A stretch of DNA of 64,000 bases from Sideroxyarcus sp. (GCA_030652215.1 JAUSBC010000003.1:27218-91217); one strand, 5' to 3'. Counted from the stretch's first letter, positions 17,301 to 28,852 are shown. Notes: a model not told the origin generated them from the letters alone. Numbers and translations are program-made.

Positions 17301-19538
17301 CTGGGCCGGAATCGTGGGTTCGGTCACCGCGCTGCCGCGCTCCTGCCGCAGCACTTCGACAAGTGCGAGATAGCGCTCGTCGCTGCGCCAGTCCTCCAGG
17401 TTCAGCGTCAGGCGGCGGCGCCAGTTCGGGTGCTGGCTGTCCAGGCTGCCGGGCAGATTGGCCTGTTCGGCGATGCCGAGAATGTCCTCGGGTTGCACCA
17501 CCAGCAATTGCGACGGCGTACGCGCCAGATAGGCGTGGATCGCCCGCACGTAAGGCGGCGTCAGTTCGGGCACCGACACCGGATGGACGCCGGCACGCTC
17601 CGGCAGCAGATGTTCATGCTCCAGCGCCATGAGGATGCGCGCGCGATCCTGGGCGCGGCTCACCACCATGTGTTCGCGCTGGGCCTCGGTCGGAAACAAC
17701 TGCAGGGCGGCGCGCGTGTCCAGGTCGGCGCCTTGCCACAAACCTTGCAGCGTGGGCAGGTCATGGGTGCCAGCGGCCACCAGCGCATGGCGCGGATAGT
17801 CGGCGGGCGGTTTGAATGAGCCGTCTGCGGTGCGTTCGAACAGGAACGGCCGATAGGTGAGCAGACCGGCATCGGCGAGGCGGGGACGAAAGCCTTCGGG
17901 CACGGTGCCCAGGTCCTCGCCGATCACGAGGCAATGGTTGCGGCTGCTTTCCAGCGCGACGATGCCGAGCATGTCTTCAAGCGCATAGGACACATAGGCA
18001 CCCTGCGTGGGCGCCAAGCCGGCCGGCACCCAGAAGATGCGCGCGAGGCTCATCACATGATCGATGCGCAGGGCGCCCGCATGGCGCATGTTGGCGCGCA
18101 GCACGTCGATCAGCGGCGCGTAGGCAGCTTCGCGCAGGCGGTGCGGGACGAAGGGCGGCAAGCCCCAGTCCTGGCCGAACAGATTGAAGTCGTCGGGCGG
18201 TGCACCGGCATAGGCGCCGGTGGCAAACACGTCCTGCCATGCCCAGGCCTCGGCGCCGCCGGGATTTACACCCAAGGCGATGTCCTGGTACAGGCCGATG
18301 CCGAGGCCGCGAAATTCGGCCTCGCGGCCAACCTCGGCAAGCTGTTCGTCGGCCAGCCATTGCAGCCAGGCGAAGAACGCCACGCGTTCGGCGTTTTGCA
18401 CCGCGAATTCGGCAACGGCGGTCGATTCCGCGTCGCGATATTGTTCCGGCCACGCGGGCCAACCCCAGACGGCTGAGTCCCGGGCGCGGAAGTGTTCCTG
18501 CAACGCTTCGAAGCGGGCCAACCGTTCCAGGCCGTCGCCGCGTAGGGTGCGAAATTCGCGGAATGCGCGCGCGCGTTCGTTGTTCGCGTCAAGTTGCTGT
18601 TCGCAAAAATACCCGAACAGCAACTCCAGCACTTCGCGCTTGGCTGCGGCGACTTCGGTGTAATTGACCAGTTCCTCGGCGCGCAGGCGACGCAGGCGCG
18701 CCTGGAAAATGCCGGAGGCGACCAGCTCCCGCGCGGCGGCGCAGTCGCGGAATTCGGGTACGGTCTCGACGTCGATATAGATGATGTTGGTGAAGGCCCG
18801 GCTGGACGGGGTGTAAGGGCTGACGCGCTGCGCGTCGTCCGGAAACATCGCGTGCAGCGGACTGACGCCGACGATGCCGCCTCCGGCATCCGCCGCGAGT
18901 TCGACGAGGCTGCGCAGGTCGGTGAAGTCGCCAATGCCCCAGTTGCGGCGCGAACGCACGCCGTAGAGTTGCACGGTCGGTCCCCACACGCGGCCGCCTT
19001 GCGCTTCGTCGTCCCGGATGACCTCGGGCTGGAAACAGGTCGCGGGCGCCACGATGAGCTGTAGCGCGGCGCGCTTTTCGATATCGGGTTGTTCGAGCTC
19101 GATGCGGTGGTAGCCCAAGCGATCGGGCGCGGGCAGGTCGAGCGCCACGCGAATAAAATCCGCGCCGGCGACATGCCGTTCGCCCAGATGCGGCAGTGCG
19201 GCGGGAATGAATTCTTCCGACTGCGTGCCGCCGTCTTCGAGTTGCAATATCCAGCGATGCGGGCGTTGCGCTGCGGCGGCGGGCAAGCTTAGCGGTACGC
19301 GCACCACCTCGCCGTTGCGCATGACCATAACCGGCGGCATCGGGCGCGACCATTCCGCGTCGTCCAGTGCCTGCAGCAATTCGCCGGGGCTCTTGTCCAT
19401 CGGCAGGTGCATTGCTGCCAACAGGGCTTGGCGAGTTTCATCCGAGGCCGTGTGCAGATTGCCCCAGATGTCGTAATACTCGGAAGCGATGCCGCAACGC
19501 GCGGCCAGATCGGCCAGCGTGCAGTCCGGATTTGTCAT
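14388..19538 (-). CDS. malQ-treY: Fusion: 4-alpha-glucanotransferase (MalQ) + maltooligosyl trehalose synthase (TreY)
   Basis: This is a 1716-residue fusion. Residues 1 to about 735 are GH77 amylomaltase with canonical catalytic motifs: RIDHVMSL (nucleophile Asp), VIGEDLGTVP (acid/base Glu) and GTHDLPTL. A short Pro-rich linker (PTIPAQPPRVAV, about residue 745) joins a complete GH13 TreY domain (about 750-1716): IDVVPNHMGI, DGMRIDHPDGL (nucleophile), LVIEKILADHEHLP and SSTHDSKRSEDVRAR. MalQ (EC 2.4.1.25) would disproportionate short maltodextrins into longer ones; TreY (EC 5.4.99.15) turns the reducing-end glucose into a trehalose linkage. Both halves look intact. ATG 19538 has GGAG 8 bp upstream and overlaps the treZ stop by 4 bp; sequence upstream of it in this frame is not coding. 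It is the last gene of the operon. Confidence 0.93.
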   Translation of the reverse strand: MTNPDCTLADLAARCGIASEYYDIWGNLHTASDETRQALLAAMHLPMDKSPGELLQALDDAEWSRPMPPVMVMRNGEVVRVPLSLPAAAAQRPHRWILQLEDGGTQSEEFIPAALPHLGERHVAGADFIRVALDLPAPDRLGYHRIELEQPDIEKRAALQLIVAPATCFQPEVIRDDEAQGGRVWGPTVQLYGVRSRRNWGIGDFTDLRSLVELAADAGGGIVGVSPLHAMFPDDAQRVSPYTPSSRAFTNIIYIDVETVPEFRDCAAARELVASGIFQARLRRLRAEELVNYTEVAAAKREVLELLFGYFCEQQLDANNERARAFREFRTLRGDGLERLARFEALQEHFRARDSAVWGWPAWPEQYRDAESTAVAEFAVQNAERVAFFAWLQWLADEQLAEVGREAEFRGLGIGLYQDIALGVNPGGAEAWAWQDVFATGAYAGAPPDDFNLFGQDWGLPPFVPHRLREAAYAPLIDVLRANMRHAGALRIDHVMSLARIFWVPAGLAPTQGAYVSYALEDMLGIVALESSRNHCLVIGEDLGTVPEGFRPRLADAGLLTYRPFLFERTADGSFKPPADYPRHALVAAGTHDLPTLQGLWQGADLDTRAALQLFPTEAQREHMVVSRAQDRARILMALEHEHLLPERAGVHPVSVPELTPPYVRAIHAYLARTPSQLLVVQPEDILGIAEQANLPGSLDSQHPNWRRRLTLNLEDWRSDERYLALVEVLRQERGSAVTEPTIPAQPPRVAVIPRATYRLQFNREFTFAQATALVPYLAQLGISHCYASPYLKARAGSTHGYDIVDHAALNPEIGSSDDYEQFVATLHAHGMGQIIDVVPNHMGIMFADNAWWLDVLENGPASAYGSFFDIDWEPINPDVRGKVLLPLLGEHYGVVLHHGELRLEFDAAKGEFSLLYYEHRLPVDPSTYPVIVGHRSDILSAALGELQDHFIELQSLLTAFGRLPSRLDGDPARMGERQRDKEVHKRQLVTLCNACPDIAHHIAENLAEFNGRPNDPASFDLLHGLIRQQGYRLAYWRNASDEINYRRFFDINDLAALRMEEAAVFEATHRFILDLVAQGKVDGMRIDHPDGLYDPGRYFATLQERVQGRPLQPDEPPPLYLVIEKILADHEHLPEGWPIHGGTGYPFANQTNALFVDAAAERRMTRIYHDFLGGEIDFDALIYRSKKLIMDTALAGELNVLANRLARIAAAHRDTCDYTLNGLRDALAEIVASFPIYRTYVSAAGPSPDDRHHIEWAVAVAKKRSPAADASIFDFILSVLTTDIAQGANAEYADSVLGFAMKFQQYTAPVMAKGLEDTSFYRYHRLVSLNDVGGEPGRFGISPAAWHAATRIRAQRRPHNMLASSTHDSKRSEDVRARINVLSEMPAAWKLMVKHWSRINRARKRKIDDRPAPSANDEYLLYQTLIGTWPPGDPGAIDLDAYRARILSYMTKAVREAKEHTSWVNINGDYESALAEFITPLLSSAENNNFLADFIPSALRIARFGLFNSLAQTLLKLASPGVPDIYQGCELYQFHLVDPDNRQPVDYAKRGAMLAELVQQFSGPPASWAAALASMTANMENDNLKLYLTWRTLQLRRRWPELFSAGSYQPLLATGTAAGHVCAFARHHGALTAIVAIPRLLTKLADVTAGGYAAMQWEDTAVPLPKSGTVWLDVFSGTTFDSDSEMLQASDLFAHFPVALLVNSADMQEQAGINK

Positions 19539-21355
19539 GCGCTGTGCTCCTGCAAAGACCAGGCGACGGACCAGGGCGGTAGCCTGCCGGCGGCGAGTGC
19601 GTCCCGGTCCAGATTGACGGTAGTGTAGAGCAGACTGCCGACGGGCGCTGCCATGCCATCGACGGGGGCCGGGCCGAGGTTGGCCTGCAGATGCAGACGG
19701 CTGTCGTCGCCCAGGTGCCAGACGATGCGCAGTACGCGGGGAGCAGGCCGCTCGACGCCAGACGCGCCGCGCGTCATGCCGGCAAGCCGGGGTGCGATCA
19801 CGCGGCGCCGCAATTCGAGCAGTTGCCGATAGAGTGCAAGCATGGAGGCATGGGGCTCGCGGCCGAGCGACGTCCAGTCGAGCACGCAGGCGGCGAAGGT
19901 GGTATCGGCATTCGGGTCCGGAATGCGTTCGCGCACGGCGGGATCGGCGAAGCGGGCGAAACGCGCAAATTCGCGCCGCCGTCCGTCGGTAACGGCCTGC
20001 GCCAATTCGGGGCCGAAGTCGCAGAAGAACATGAACGGCTGGGCTGCCGCGAATTCCTCGCCCATGAACAGCAGCGGAGGTTGCGGTGCCAGCAGCAGGA
20101 CGGCGGCTTCGGCTTCCAGCACTTCGCGCGCGGCGAGATGGCACAGGCGTTCGCCGAACGCGCGGTTGCCGATCTGGTCATGCGTTTGCAGGAAATCGAC
20201 AAAGGCGGTTGGCGGCAAATGGGCGCTGGGTTCGCCGCGCGCTTTGCCGTTGCGGTAAGCGGATGCCTCGCCCTGGAAGGCGAAGCCCTCGGCGAGGCAG
20301 CGGCCGAGGTGCCCGACGGGGTCCGCGGCATAGTCGGCGTAGTAGCCGTCTGACTCGCCGGTAGCGATGACGTGGAAGGCGTGATGCATGTCGTCGTTCC
20401 ATTGCGCGGCGCCGTGTGCGAGATAGTGCGATTGGTTGCGGTCGTTTTCGAGTATCAGGTGCACATGGCGATCCTTGCCCGGCCCGGCGGAGATGGCGGC
20501 CGCGATCTCCTCGACGATGTCGGGAGAACTGTCGTCGCGGATGGCGTGCACCGCATCGAGCCGCAGTCCGTCCAGATGATATTCCTCCAGCCAGTAGAGC
20601 GCGTTGTGAACAAAGAAGTCGCGCACGGTACGGCTGCCGGGCCCGTCGAAATTGATCGCCGCTCCCCACGGCGTTGTGTGACGCGGGTTGAAAAAATCCC
20701 GCGCGTAGAGTTGCAGGTAGTTCCCTTCGGGGCCGAAGTGGTTGTACACCACATCGAGCAGCACCATCAGGCCGCGTGCATGCGCGGCGGCGACCAGGCG
20801 TTTGAAGTCCTCCGGCCGACCGTACGCGGCATCGGGCGCGTAGGGCAGCACGCCGTCGTAGCCCCAGTTGCGGCGGCCGGGAAAATCGGCCACCGGCATG
20901 ATCTCCAGCGCGGTGATGCCGAGTTCGGCAAGATAATCGAGGCGCGCTTCGAGCCCCGCAAAATCACCGGTCGGCGAAAAGGTGCCGAGATGCACTTCGT
21001 AGAATACGGCTTCTTCCATTGGGCGGCCGCGCCACGCGTCGTCGCTCCAGGCGAAGTCGCCCGGGGCTATGACCTCGGAAGCGCCGTGCACATCGTCGGG
21101 ATTGAAACGCGATGCGGGATCGGGCAGCAGCAGCTCGCCGGAGCCGACTCGGTAGCGATAGCGACTGCCGCAACGGGCGTCCGGGACGATCAGGCCATGC
21201 CAGCCGTTGCTGTCCGGCTGCATGCGCAGTTCCTGTGTTGCATCGCCTTCCAGTCGAACAAAGACTTCTGCGGCATCGGGCGCCCAGAGACGGAAGCGGA
21301 CGCCACCGCTTTCGAGCACCTCGGCGCCAAAGGGCATTTTGTGGAGACGTTTCAT
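19535..21355 (-). CDS. treZ: Malto-oligosyltrehalose trehalohydrolase
   Basis: This is a 606-residue GH13 enzyme (EC 3.2.1.141) that releases free trehalose from maltooligosyl trehalose made by TreY. An N-terminal CBM48/E-set-like region (RFRLWAPDAAEVFVRLEG) leads to the TIM barrel with YEVHLGTFSPTGDF, LLDVVYNHFGPEGNY, GLRLDAVHAI (nucleophile), HLILENDRNQ (acid/base) and FLQTHDQIGNRA. Length and motifs fit the family. ATG 21355 overlaps the glgX stop (ATGA), and the stop overlaps the malQ-treY start the same way, so translation is probably coupled. The TreY partner lies in the next gene as part of a fusion. Confidence 0.93.
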   Translation of the reverse strand: MKRLHKMPFGAEVLESGGVRFRLWAPDAAEVFVRLEGDATQELRMQPDSNGWHGLIVPDARCGSRYRYRVGSGELLLPDPASRFNPDDVHGASEVIAPGDFAWSDDAWRGRPMEEAVFYEVHLGTFSPTGDFAGLEARLDYLAELGITALEIMPVADFPGRRNWGYDGVLPYAPDAAYGRPEDFKRLVAAAHARGLMVLLDVVYNHFGPEGNYLQLYARDFFNPRHTTPWGAAINFDGPGSRTVRDFFVHNALYWLEEYHLDGLRLDAVHAIRDDSSPDIVEEIAAAISAGPGKDRHVHLILENDRNQSHYLAHGAAQWNDDMHHAFHVIATGESDGYYADYAADPVGHLGRCLAEGFAFQGEASAYRNGKARGEPSAHLPPTAFVDFLQTHDQIGNRAFGERLCHLAAREVLEAEAAVLLLAPQPPLLFMGEEFAAAQPFMFFCDFGPELAQAVTDGRRREFARFARFADPAVRERIPDPNADTTFAACVLDWTSLGREPHASMLALYRQLLELRRRVIAPRLAGMTRGASGVERPAPRVLRIVWHLGDDSRLHLQANLGPAPVDGMAAPVGSLLYTTVNLDRDALAAGRLPPWSVAWSLQEHSA

Positions 21356-23484
21356 GTTTTCTTCTCTATCAGCAGGGCAAGCGAGCGTTCCTTGAGCGGA
21401 TAGCTGTCGCCGCTGGCGAAGTCGGCACCGGTCAGTTCGCTCTCGCCACAGGTGTCGAGCAGTCTTGTCCATGCGCAGCCGGGGTGCAGTTCTGGCAGCT
21501 TGAAGTTCAGGGCCTCATGATGGGCGTTGAACAACAGCAGGAAATTATCGTCGCGCACCGGTTTGCCCCGGCTGTCGCTTTCCAGCATCGAGTCGCCTGA
21601 AAGAAAGACCCCGAGGCTACGGGTGGAATCGCCTGCCCATTCGTCGTCGCTCATCTCCGCGCCGTCCGGTTTGAGCCATTGTATGTCCTTGACCTCAGTC
21701 CCGCGTATCGAACGGCCCTGGAAAAAATTGCGACGGCGGAACACCGGATGCTCGCGCCGCAGCGCGATCAGGCGGGTGACGAACGCCATGAATTCGCGGT
21801 CTCCCTTGGCCAGTTTCCAGTTGACCCAGCCCAGGGCATTGTCCTGGCAGTAGGCATTGTTGTTTCCGAGCTGGGTTTTGCCCATTTCGTCGCCGGCTAC
21901 GAACATCGGCACACCTTGTGAAAACAGCAGGGTGGCCATCAGGTTACGCTTCTGGCGGGCGCGCAGCATATTGATTTCGCGTTTTCTGGTCGGTCCTTCG
22001 GCGCCGCAGTTCCATGCATTGTTGTTGTCGCTGCCGTCGCGGTTGTCGTGCCCGTTGGCTTCGTTGTGTTTGCCGTTGTAGCTCACCAGATCCTGCAGGG
22101 TGAAACCGTCGTGGGCTGTGATGAAGTTGACGCTGGCGTAAGGCTTGCGGCCGCTGTGCTCATACAGGTCGCTGGAGCCGGTAAGGCGTCGCGCGAAATC
22201 GCCGATGAGGCTCTTGTCGCCCTTCCAGAAGGCGCGCATGGTGTCGCGGTAGCGGTCGTTCCATTCGGTCCAGCCGGCGGGGAAATTGCCGACCTGGTAT
22301 CCGCCTTCCCCGAGATCCCACGGTTCGGCAATGAGCTTGACCCGCGACAGCACAGGATCCTGCACCAGGATGTCGAAGAATGCGCCAAGGCGATTGACGG
22401 CATGCAGTTCCCGCGCCAGCGCCGAGGCGAGATCGAAGCGGAAGCCGTCGACGTGCATGTCGAGCACCCAGTAGCGCAGGGAATCCATGATGAGCTGCAG
22501 TACACGCGGGTGCTGAAGGTTCAGGGTGTTGCCGCAGCCCGTGTAATCCATGTAGTAGCGTTGATCCTCGGCGACCAGGCGGTAATAGGCGGCGTTGTCG
22601 ATGCCACGGAAGGACAGCGTCGGTCCCATCTGGTTGCCTTCCGCGGTATGGTTGTACACCACGTCGAGGATGACCTCGATGCCCGCGGTGTGCAGCGCTT
22701 TCACCATGGCTTTGAACTCGCCCAGCGCGCCGCTGGCGCTGAAGCGCTGTTCGGGCGCGAGAAAGCCGATGGAGTTGTAGCCCCAATAGTTGGAGAGTCC
22801 GCGTTCGACCAGTTGGCGATCATCGACGAAGGCATGCACCGGCATCAGTTCCACGGAAGTCACGCCGAGGCGTTTGAGATGCTCGATGGCGGGTGCGGTG
22901 GCAAGGCCGGCATAGGTGCCTCTCAACTCTGGCGGAATATCCGGGTGTTGCATGGTGAAGCCGCGCACGTGCATTTCGTAGATCACCATGTCTGCCCAGG
23001 GAATGTCGGGAGAACGGTCGCCGTCCCACGAGAATGCGGAATCGATGACGCGGCATTTTGGCATGTCTGCGGCGTTGTCGCGACGGTCGAAGGACAGATC
23101 GCCATTGCGGTGGCCGATGCGGTAGCCGTAATGGGCATCGCTCCATTTGAGCTGGCCGACGATGTCCTTGGCGTAAGGCTCGATGAGCAATTTGTTGGGA
23201 TTGAAGCGGTGGCCGCGCGCCGGATCGTAGGGGCCGTGCACGCGGTAACCGTAGAGCAGTCCCGGCCCCGCTTCCGGCAAGAAGCAATGCCAGATCATGT
23301 CGGTCTGTTCGCGCAGTTCAATGCGCTGGATCTCGTGCTTGCCGGAGGCATCGAACAGGCAGAGTTCGACCCGTTCGGCGTGTTCCGAGAAGAGGGAAAA
23401 ATTCACCCCCAGCCCATCCCAACTGGCCCCTCTGGGATTGGGCTTTCCCGGCCAGACGACAGTGATCGGGCCCGGCTTTTTCAT
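21352..23484 (-). CDS. glgX: Glycogen debranching enzyme GlgX
   Basis: This is a 710-residue isoamylase-type GH13 enzyme that removes short alpha-1,6 branches from glycogen or limit dextrin (EC 3.2.1.196). An N-terminal CBM48 (GVNFSLFSEHAERVELCLFD) precedes the barrel motifs IYEMHVRGFT, VILDVVYNHTAEG, GFRFDLASAL (nucleophile), LIAEPWDLGEGGYQVG (acid/base) and ITAHDGFTLQDLVSYN. The start is ATG 23484, which overlaps the stop of the treS-maltokinase gene by 4 bp; the in-frame upstream extension lies inside that gene and is rejected. Debranched linear chains would feed TreY-TreZ and MalQ encoded just downstream. Confidence 0.93.
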   Translation of the reverse strand: MKKPGPITVVWPGKPNPRGASWDGLGVNFSLFSEHAERVELCLFDASGKHEIQRIELREQTDMIWHCFLPEAGPGLLYGYRVHGPYDPARGHRFNPNKLLIEPYAKDIVGQLKWSDAHYGYRIGHRNGDLSFDRRDNAADMPKCRVIDSAFSWDGDRSPDIPWADMVIYEMHVRGFTMQHPDIPPELRGTYAGLATAPAIEHLKRLGVTSVELMPVHAFVDDRQLVERGLSNYWGYNSIGFLAPEQRFSASGALGEFKAMVKALHTAGIEVILDVVYNHTAEGNQMGPTLSFRGIDNAAYYRLVAEDQRYYMDYTGCGNTLNLQHPRVLQLIMDSLRYWVLDMHVDGFRFDLASALARELHAVNRLGAFFDILVQDPVLSRVKLIAEPWDLGEGGYQVGNFPAGWTEWNDRYRDTMRAFWKGDKSLIGDFARRLTGSSDLYEHSGRKPYASVNFITAHDGFTLQDLVSYNGKHNEANGHDNRDGSDNNNAWNCGAEGPTRKREINMLRARQKRNLMATLLFSQGVPMFVAGDEMGKTQLGNNNAYCQDNALGWVNWKLAKGDREFMAFVTRLIALRREHPVFRRRNFFQGRSIRGTEVKDIQWLKPDGAEMSDDEWAGDSTRSLGVFLSGDSMLESDSRGKPVRDDNFLLLFNAHHEALNFKLPELHPGCAWTRLLDTCGESELTGADFASGDSYPLKERSLALLIEKKT

Positions 23485-26400
23485 GGCGGTTCTCCTTCGT
23501 TTTCCAGCTTGCGCAACAGGCTGAACAGCGGAATGGACAGCCACTCGGGACGATTGTCCATCTCGTAGCGCAATTCGTAGAGGGCCTTGTCGATGACAAA
23601 GAAATCGATCAGGCGCTCAGCCTGCGCTGCATCGGCAGGCCATGCCTCGCATCCGGCAATCGCAGCGCGATAGCTGTTCAGGAAGGCATTGGCCGTCTCG
23701 TCTTCCCACTGCCGCACCAACGGACCGGCGCGGCTGCGGTCGCCGGGCCGTTCGGCAGTCGCCCGATTGACGGCGACAGCGGAAACATAGCTGAACGAAC
23801 GCAGCATGCCGGCAACGTCGCGCAGCGGGGAATGCTTCTGCCGCCGTTCGCTCAGGGGGCGCGCCGGCTCGCCTTCGAAATCGGTGATGACGAAATCGTT
23901 CTGAACCCGCAGCACCTGGCCCAGGTGGTAGTCGCCGTGGTAGCGCATCTTGCTGGCCTGGATTCCCTCCAGCGCCTGCGGCGAGATTCGGTCGAGCAAG
24001 GCGGGCCGCAGGGCGAGCAGCCGGTCCGTGGCGGCATGCACGTCTGCAGGCAGGCTGTCGCGCAGCGCTTCCAGGTGATCCAGCGTAGCTATCGCCTCGG
24101 CATGGAGCTGTTTGCTCCATGCCCCGGTATCGTCCGGGGTGATTGGCTCCGGATCGAACGCCGCATCGCCCGTCTTGCGACAGAAGGCGCGATGCAGTTC
24201 CGCCGTGCGTGTGCCCAGCACTTCCATGATGGTCAGGAAGAAACCATGCACACCCGTATCTTCCCGGGCAAGCTGAAGTTCGCTCTGGCCCAACTGGTCG
24301 ATCAGGTAGCCCGCGAGGTAGTCGACCGCATAATTCCATCCCGAGCCCTGGTTTTCGACATAGGCCTGCAACAGCGCCAGCGTCATGTTGCGGCCGTCCG
24401 CCTGCCGCAGTTCGAGCACGCCGGCAACCGGGGCGATATGGGGATAGGGCGAAACTTCCGTCAGGAAACGGCCGACTTCCGCTTCGGGGTTTGTTCCATC
24501 CTGAAGGCGCCTGTAGCCTTTCAGGAATAGCTGGTTGTCGAAATACACGGCCGTATTGCTTTGCTCCAGCGCCGGGTGGCGCACTGGCGTCTCGATACCT
24601 GCGGCGAGTTGCGCAAAGGCGGAGAAGGAACGGAATTCGAAGCGGCTTGTGCCGATTTCGATATCCGTGTTTGCGCCCATTGATCTGACCAGCGCGCGGC
24701 AGAAATTGTCGTCCCCGAAGGCCTCGTAGAGTATCCCCGTACGGGCATGCTGGCGGACACGGGCCAGCGTCCAAGGTGCCAGGGCATGCATTTTGTCTTC
24801 ATCCGTTTCGTCTTCCCAGCAGATGGACAGCGGCAGGAAGTAGGTCTGCGCGGAGAGGTCTTCGCAATGCACTTCGATGAGCGTCAGCAGCCAACTGCCA
24901 TCTGCGGTGTTCAGTTCGTCCTGCCCGGTCAACTCGATGCGCTTGACGGGGTGGCCCTTGGCGGCAAACCAGCGTTTCGCTTCGAGGTAGGGGGCAAGCA
25001 CTCTGTGCTGCAGTTTGTCGCCCGCGGACTCGGCCATGGCCCTGCGTACCAGGCCGGCATTCGAGTGTCCGGCGACGCGGGTGAGCCAGCCTTCGGTCAA
25101 AACCAGCATGGGCAATTCGTCCCTGAGCAGCCGTTCCTCATGCCAGAAAGGCACATCGACATCGGCTGCAAGGCGGAAGCCGTAATAGCCGTAGCCCTTG
25201 AGGGTCAGCAGGTAAGGCAGGCTGCCGACAGGCGGGAAGGCGGAGTGCCCCAGCAACTCGACGGGCACGCGGCCCTTGAAAGCCGACAGGTCGAGTTCGA
25301 CGGGTTGTGCGGTGCGGGACAAATTGACCACGCATAAAACGATTTCGTCGTTCCATTCGCGCAGGTAGGCGAAAATCTTGCGGTTGCCCGGTTTGAGGAT
25401 CTTGATGCTGCCCCTGCCGAATGCCTTGTAGTTCTTGCGCACGGCAATCAGGCGCTTGGTCCAGTTCAACAGCGACGAAGGATTGCGGCTCTGGGCTTCG
25501 ACATTGATGGCCTCGTATCCGTAATTCGGATCCATGACCGGCGGCAGGTAGAGTCTCTGCGGATCGGCTTTGGAAAAGCCGGCATTGCGGTCCGGGCTCC
25601 ACTGCATGGGGGTTCTCATGCCGTTGCGGTCGCCCAGATAGATATTGTCGCCCATGCCGATTTCGTCGCCGTAGTAGAGAACGGGCGAACCCGGCAGCGT
25701 CAGCAGCATGAAATTGATCAGCTCGATCTTGTCGCGGTTGTTCTCCATCAACGGCGCTAGGCGGCGACGAATGCCGACGTTCACGCGCATGCGCGGGTCT
25801 GCGGCATACATCTGGTACATGTAGTCGCGCTCCTTCTTGGTGACCATTTCCAGCGTCAGTTCGTCGTGGTTGCGCAGGAATATCGCCCACTGGCAGTTCT
25901 CCGGAATGGCGGGGGTCTGGTTCAGGATGTCGACGATGGGATGCCGGTCTTCCTGCGCCACGGCCATGAAAATGCGCGGCATGATGGGGAAGTTGTAGGT
26001 CATGTGGCATTCGTCGCCGTCGCCGAAATATTCGCGGACATCCTCCGGCCACTGGTTTGCTTCCGCCAGCAGCATGCGGTTCTCGTAGTGCGCGTCGATC
26101 ACGGCACGCATTTGCCGGATCACGGCGTGGGTCTCCGGAAGGTTCTCGTTATTGGTTCCTTCGCGCACGCACAGATACGGGATGGCATCGAGGCGCAGGC
26201 CGTCTACGCCCATGTCGAGCCAGAAGCGCATGATGCGGGTCACCGCTTTGGCCACTTCCGGATTGTTGTGATTCAGGTCGGGCTGGTGGGAAAAGAAACG
26301 ATGCCAGTAATAGGCACCCGCCACCTCATCCCAAGCCCAGTTGGATTTTTCGCTGTCCGTGAAAATGATGCGCGTCTCCGGGAATTTCTTGTCCGTGTCC

Positions 26401-26849
26401 GACCAGGTGTAGAAATCGCGTTTTTTCGAGCCGGGCGGTGCGCTGCGCGCAGCCTTGAACCAGGGATGCTGGTCGGAAGTGTGGTTGATGACCAGTTCCG
26501 TAATGATTTTCAGATTGCGGCGGTGGGCCTCGCGGATGAAGTTGCGCACGTCTGCGAGCACGCCGTAGTCCGGGTGGATATTGTGGTAGTCGGAAATGTC
26601 GTAGCCGTCGTCCTTGAACGGCGAAGGATAGAAGGGCAGCAGCCACAGGGTGTTTACGCCGAGATCCTGCAGATAGTCGAGCTTCTCTGTCAGCCCCTTG
26701 AAATCCCCGATGCCGTCGTTGCTGGAGTCGTAAAACGCCTTGACGTGGAGTTCATAGATGATCGCGTCCTTGTACCAGAGCGGATCGCGCATCCATTCCG
26801 ATTCGATCTGGGCAGTGCCGTTGCGGACGAGATTTTTGTAGATTTTCAT
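23481..26849 (-). CDS. treS: Fusion: trehalose synthase (TreS) + maltokinase (Pep2/Mak)
   Basis: This is a 1122-residue protein. The first ~550 residues are TreS (EC 5.4.99.16), a GH13 enzyme that interconverts trehalose and maltose: IYELHVKAFYDSSNDGIGDF, GLRLDAIPYL (nucleophile), LLAEANQWPED (acid/base), FLRNHDELTLEM. The C-terminal ~500 residues are maltokinase (EC 2.7.1.175): APYLEAKRWFAAKGHPVKR, the kinase loop KMRYHGDYHLGQ and the metal site DFEGEPARP. The pair turns trehalose into maltose 1-phosphate, the GlgE donor. This fusion is known in many bacteria. ATG 26849 follows GGGAGG and lies 14 bp after the glgE stop. Confidence 0.94.
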   Translation of the reverse strand: MKIYKNLVRNGTAQIESEWMRDPLWYKDAIIYELHVKAFYDSSNDGIGDFKGLTEKLDYLQDLGVNTLWLLPFYPSPFKDDGYDISDYHNIHPDYGVLADVRNFIREAHRRNLKIITELVINHTSDQHPWFKAARSAPPGSKKRDFYTWSDTDKKFPETRIIFTDSEKSNWAWDEVAGAYYWHRFFSHQPDLNHNNPEVAKAVTRIMRFWLDMGVDGLRLDAIPYLCVREGTNNENLPETHAVIRQMRAVIDAHYENRMLLAEANQWPEDVREYFGDGDECHMTYNFPIMPRIFMAVAQEDRHPIVDILNQTPAIPENCQWAIFLRNHDELTLEMVTKKERDYMYQMYAADPRMRVNVGIRRRLAPLMENNRDKIELINFMLLTLPGSPVLYYGDEIGMGDNIYLGDRNGMRTPMQWSPDRNAGFSKADPQRLYLPPVMDPNYGYEAINVEAQSRNPSSLLNWTKRLIAVRKNYKAFGRGSIKILKPGNRKIFAYLREWNDEIVLCVVNLSRTAQPVELDLSAFKGRVPVELLGHSAFPPVGSLPYLLTLKGYGYYGFRLAADVDVPFWHEERLLRDELPMLVLTEGWLTRVAGHSNAGLVRRAMAESAGDKLQHRVLAPYLEAKRWFAAKGHPVKRIELTGQDELNTADGSWLLTLIEVHCEDLSAQTYFLPLSICWEDETDEDKMHALAPWTLARVRQHARTGILYEAFGDDNFCRALVRSMGANTDIEIGTSRFEFRSFSAFAQLAAGIETPVRHPALEQSNTAVYFDNQLFLKGYRRLQDGTNPEAEVGRFLTEVSPYPHIAPVAGVLELRQADGRNMTLALLQAYVENQGSGWNYAVDYLAGYLIDQLGQSELQLAREDTGVHGFFLTIMEVLGTRTAELHRAFCRKTGDAAFDPEPITPDDTGAWSKQLHAEAIATLDHLEALRDSLPADVHAATDRLLALRPALLDRISPQALEGIQASKMRYHGDYHLGQVLRVQNDFVITDFEGEPARPLSERRQKHSPLRDVAGMLRSFSYVSAVAVNRATAERPGDRSRAGPLVRQWEDETANAFLNSYRAAIAGCEAWPADAAQAERLIDFFVIDKALYELRYEMDNRPEWLSIPLFSLLRKLENEGEPP

Positions 26850-26863
26850 TTTGACGTCCTCCC

Positions 26864-28848
<1,985 letters not shown>

Positions 28849-28852
<4 letters not shown>

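Noticed and set aside
22048..23568. 506-codon open frame on the plus strand
   Set aside because: It is antisense to glgX, which is clearly coding.
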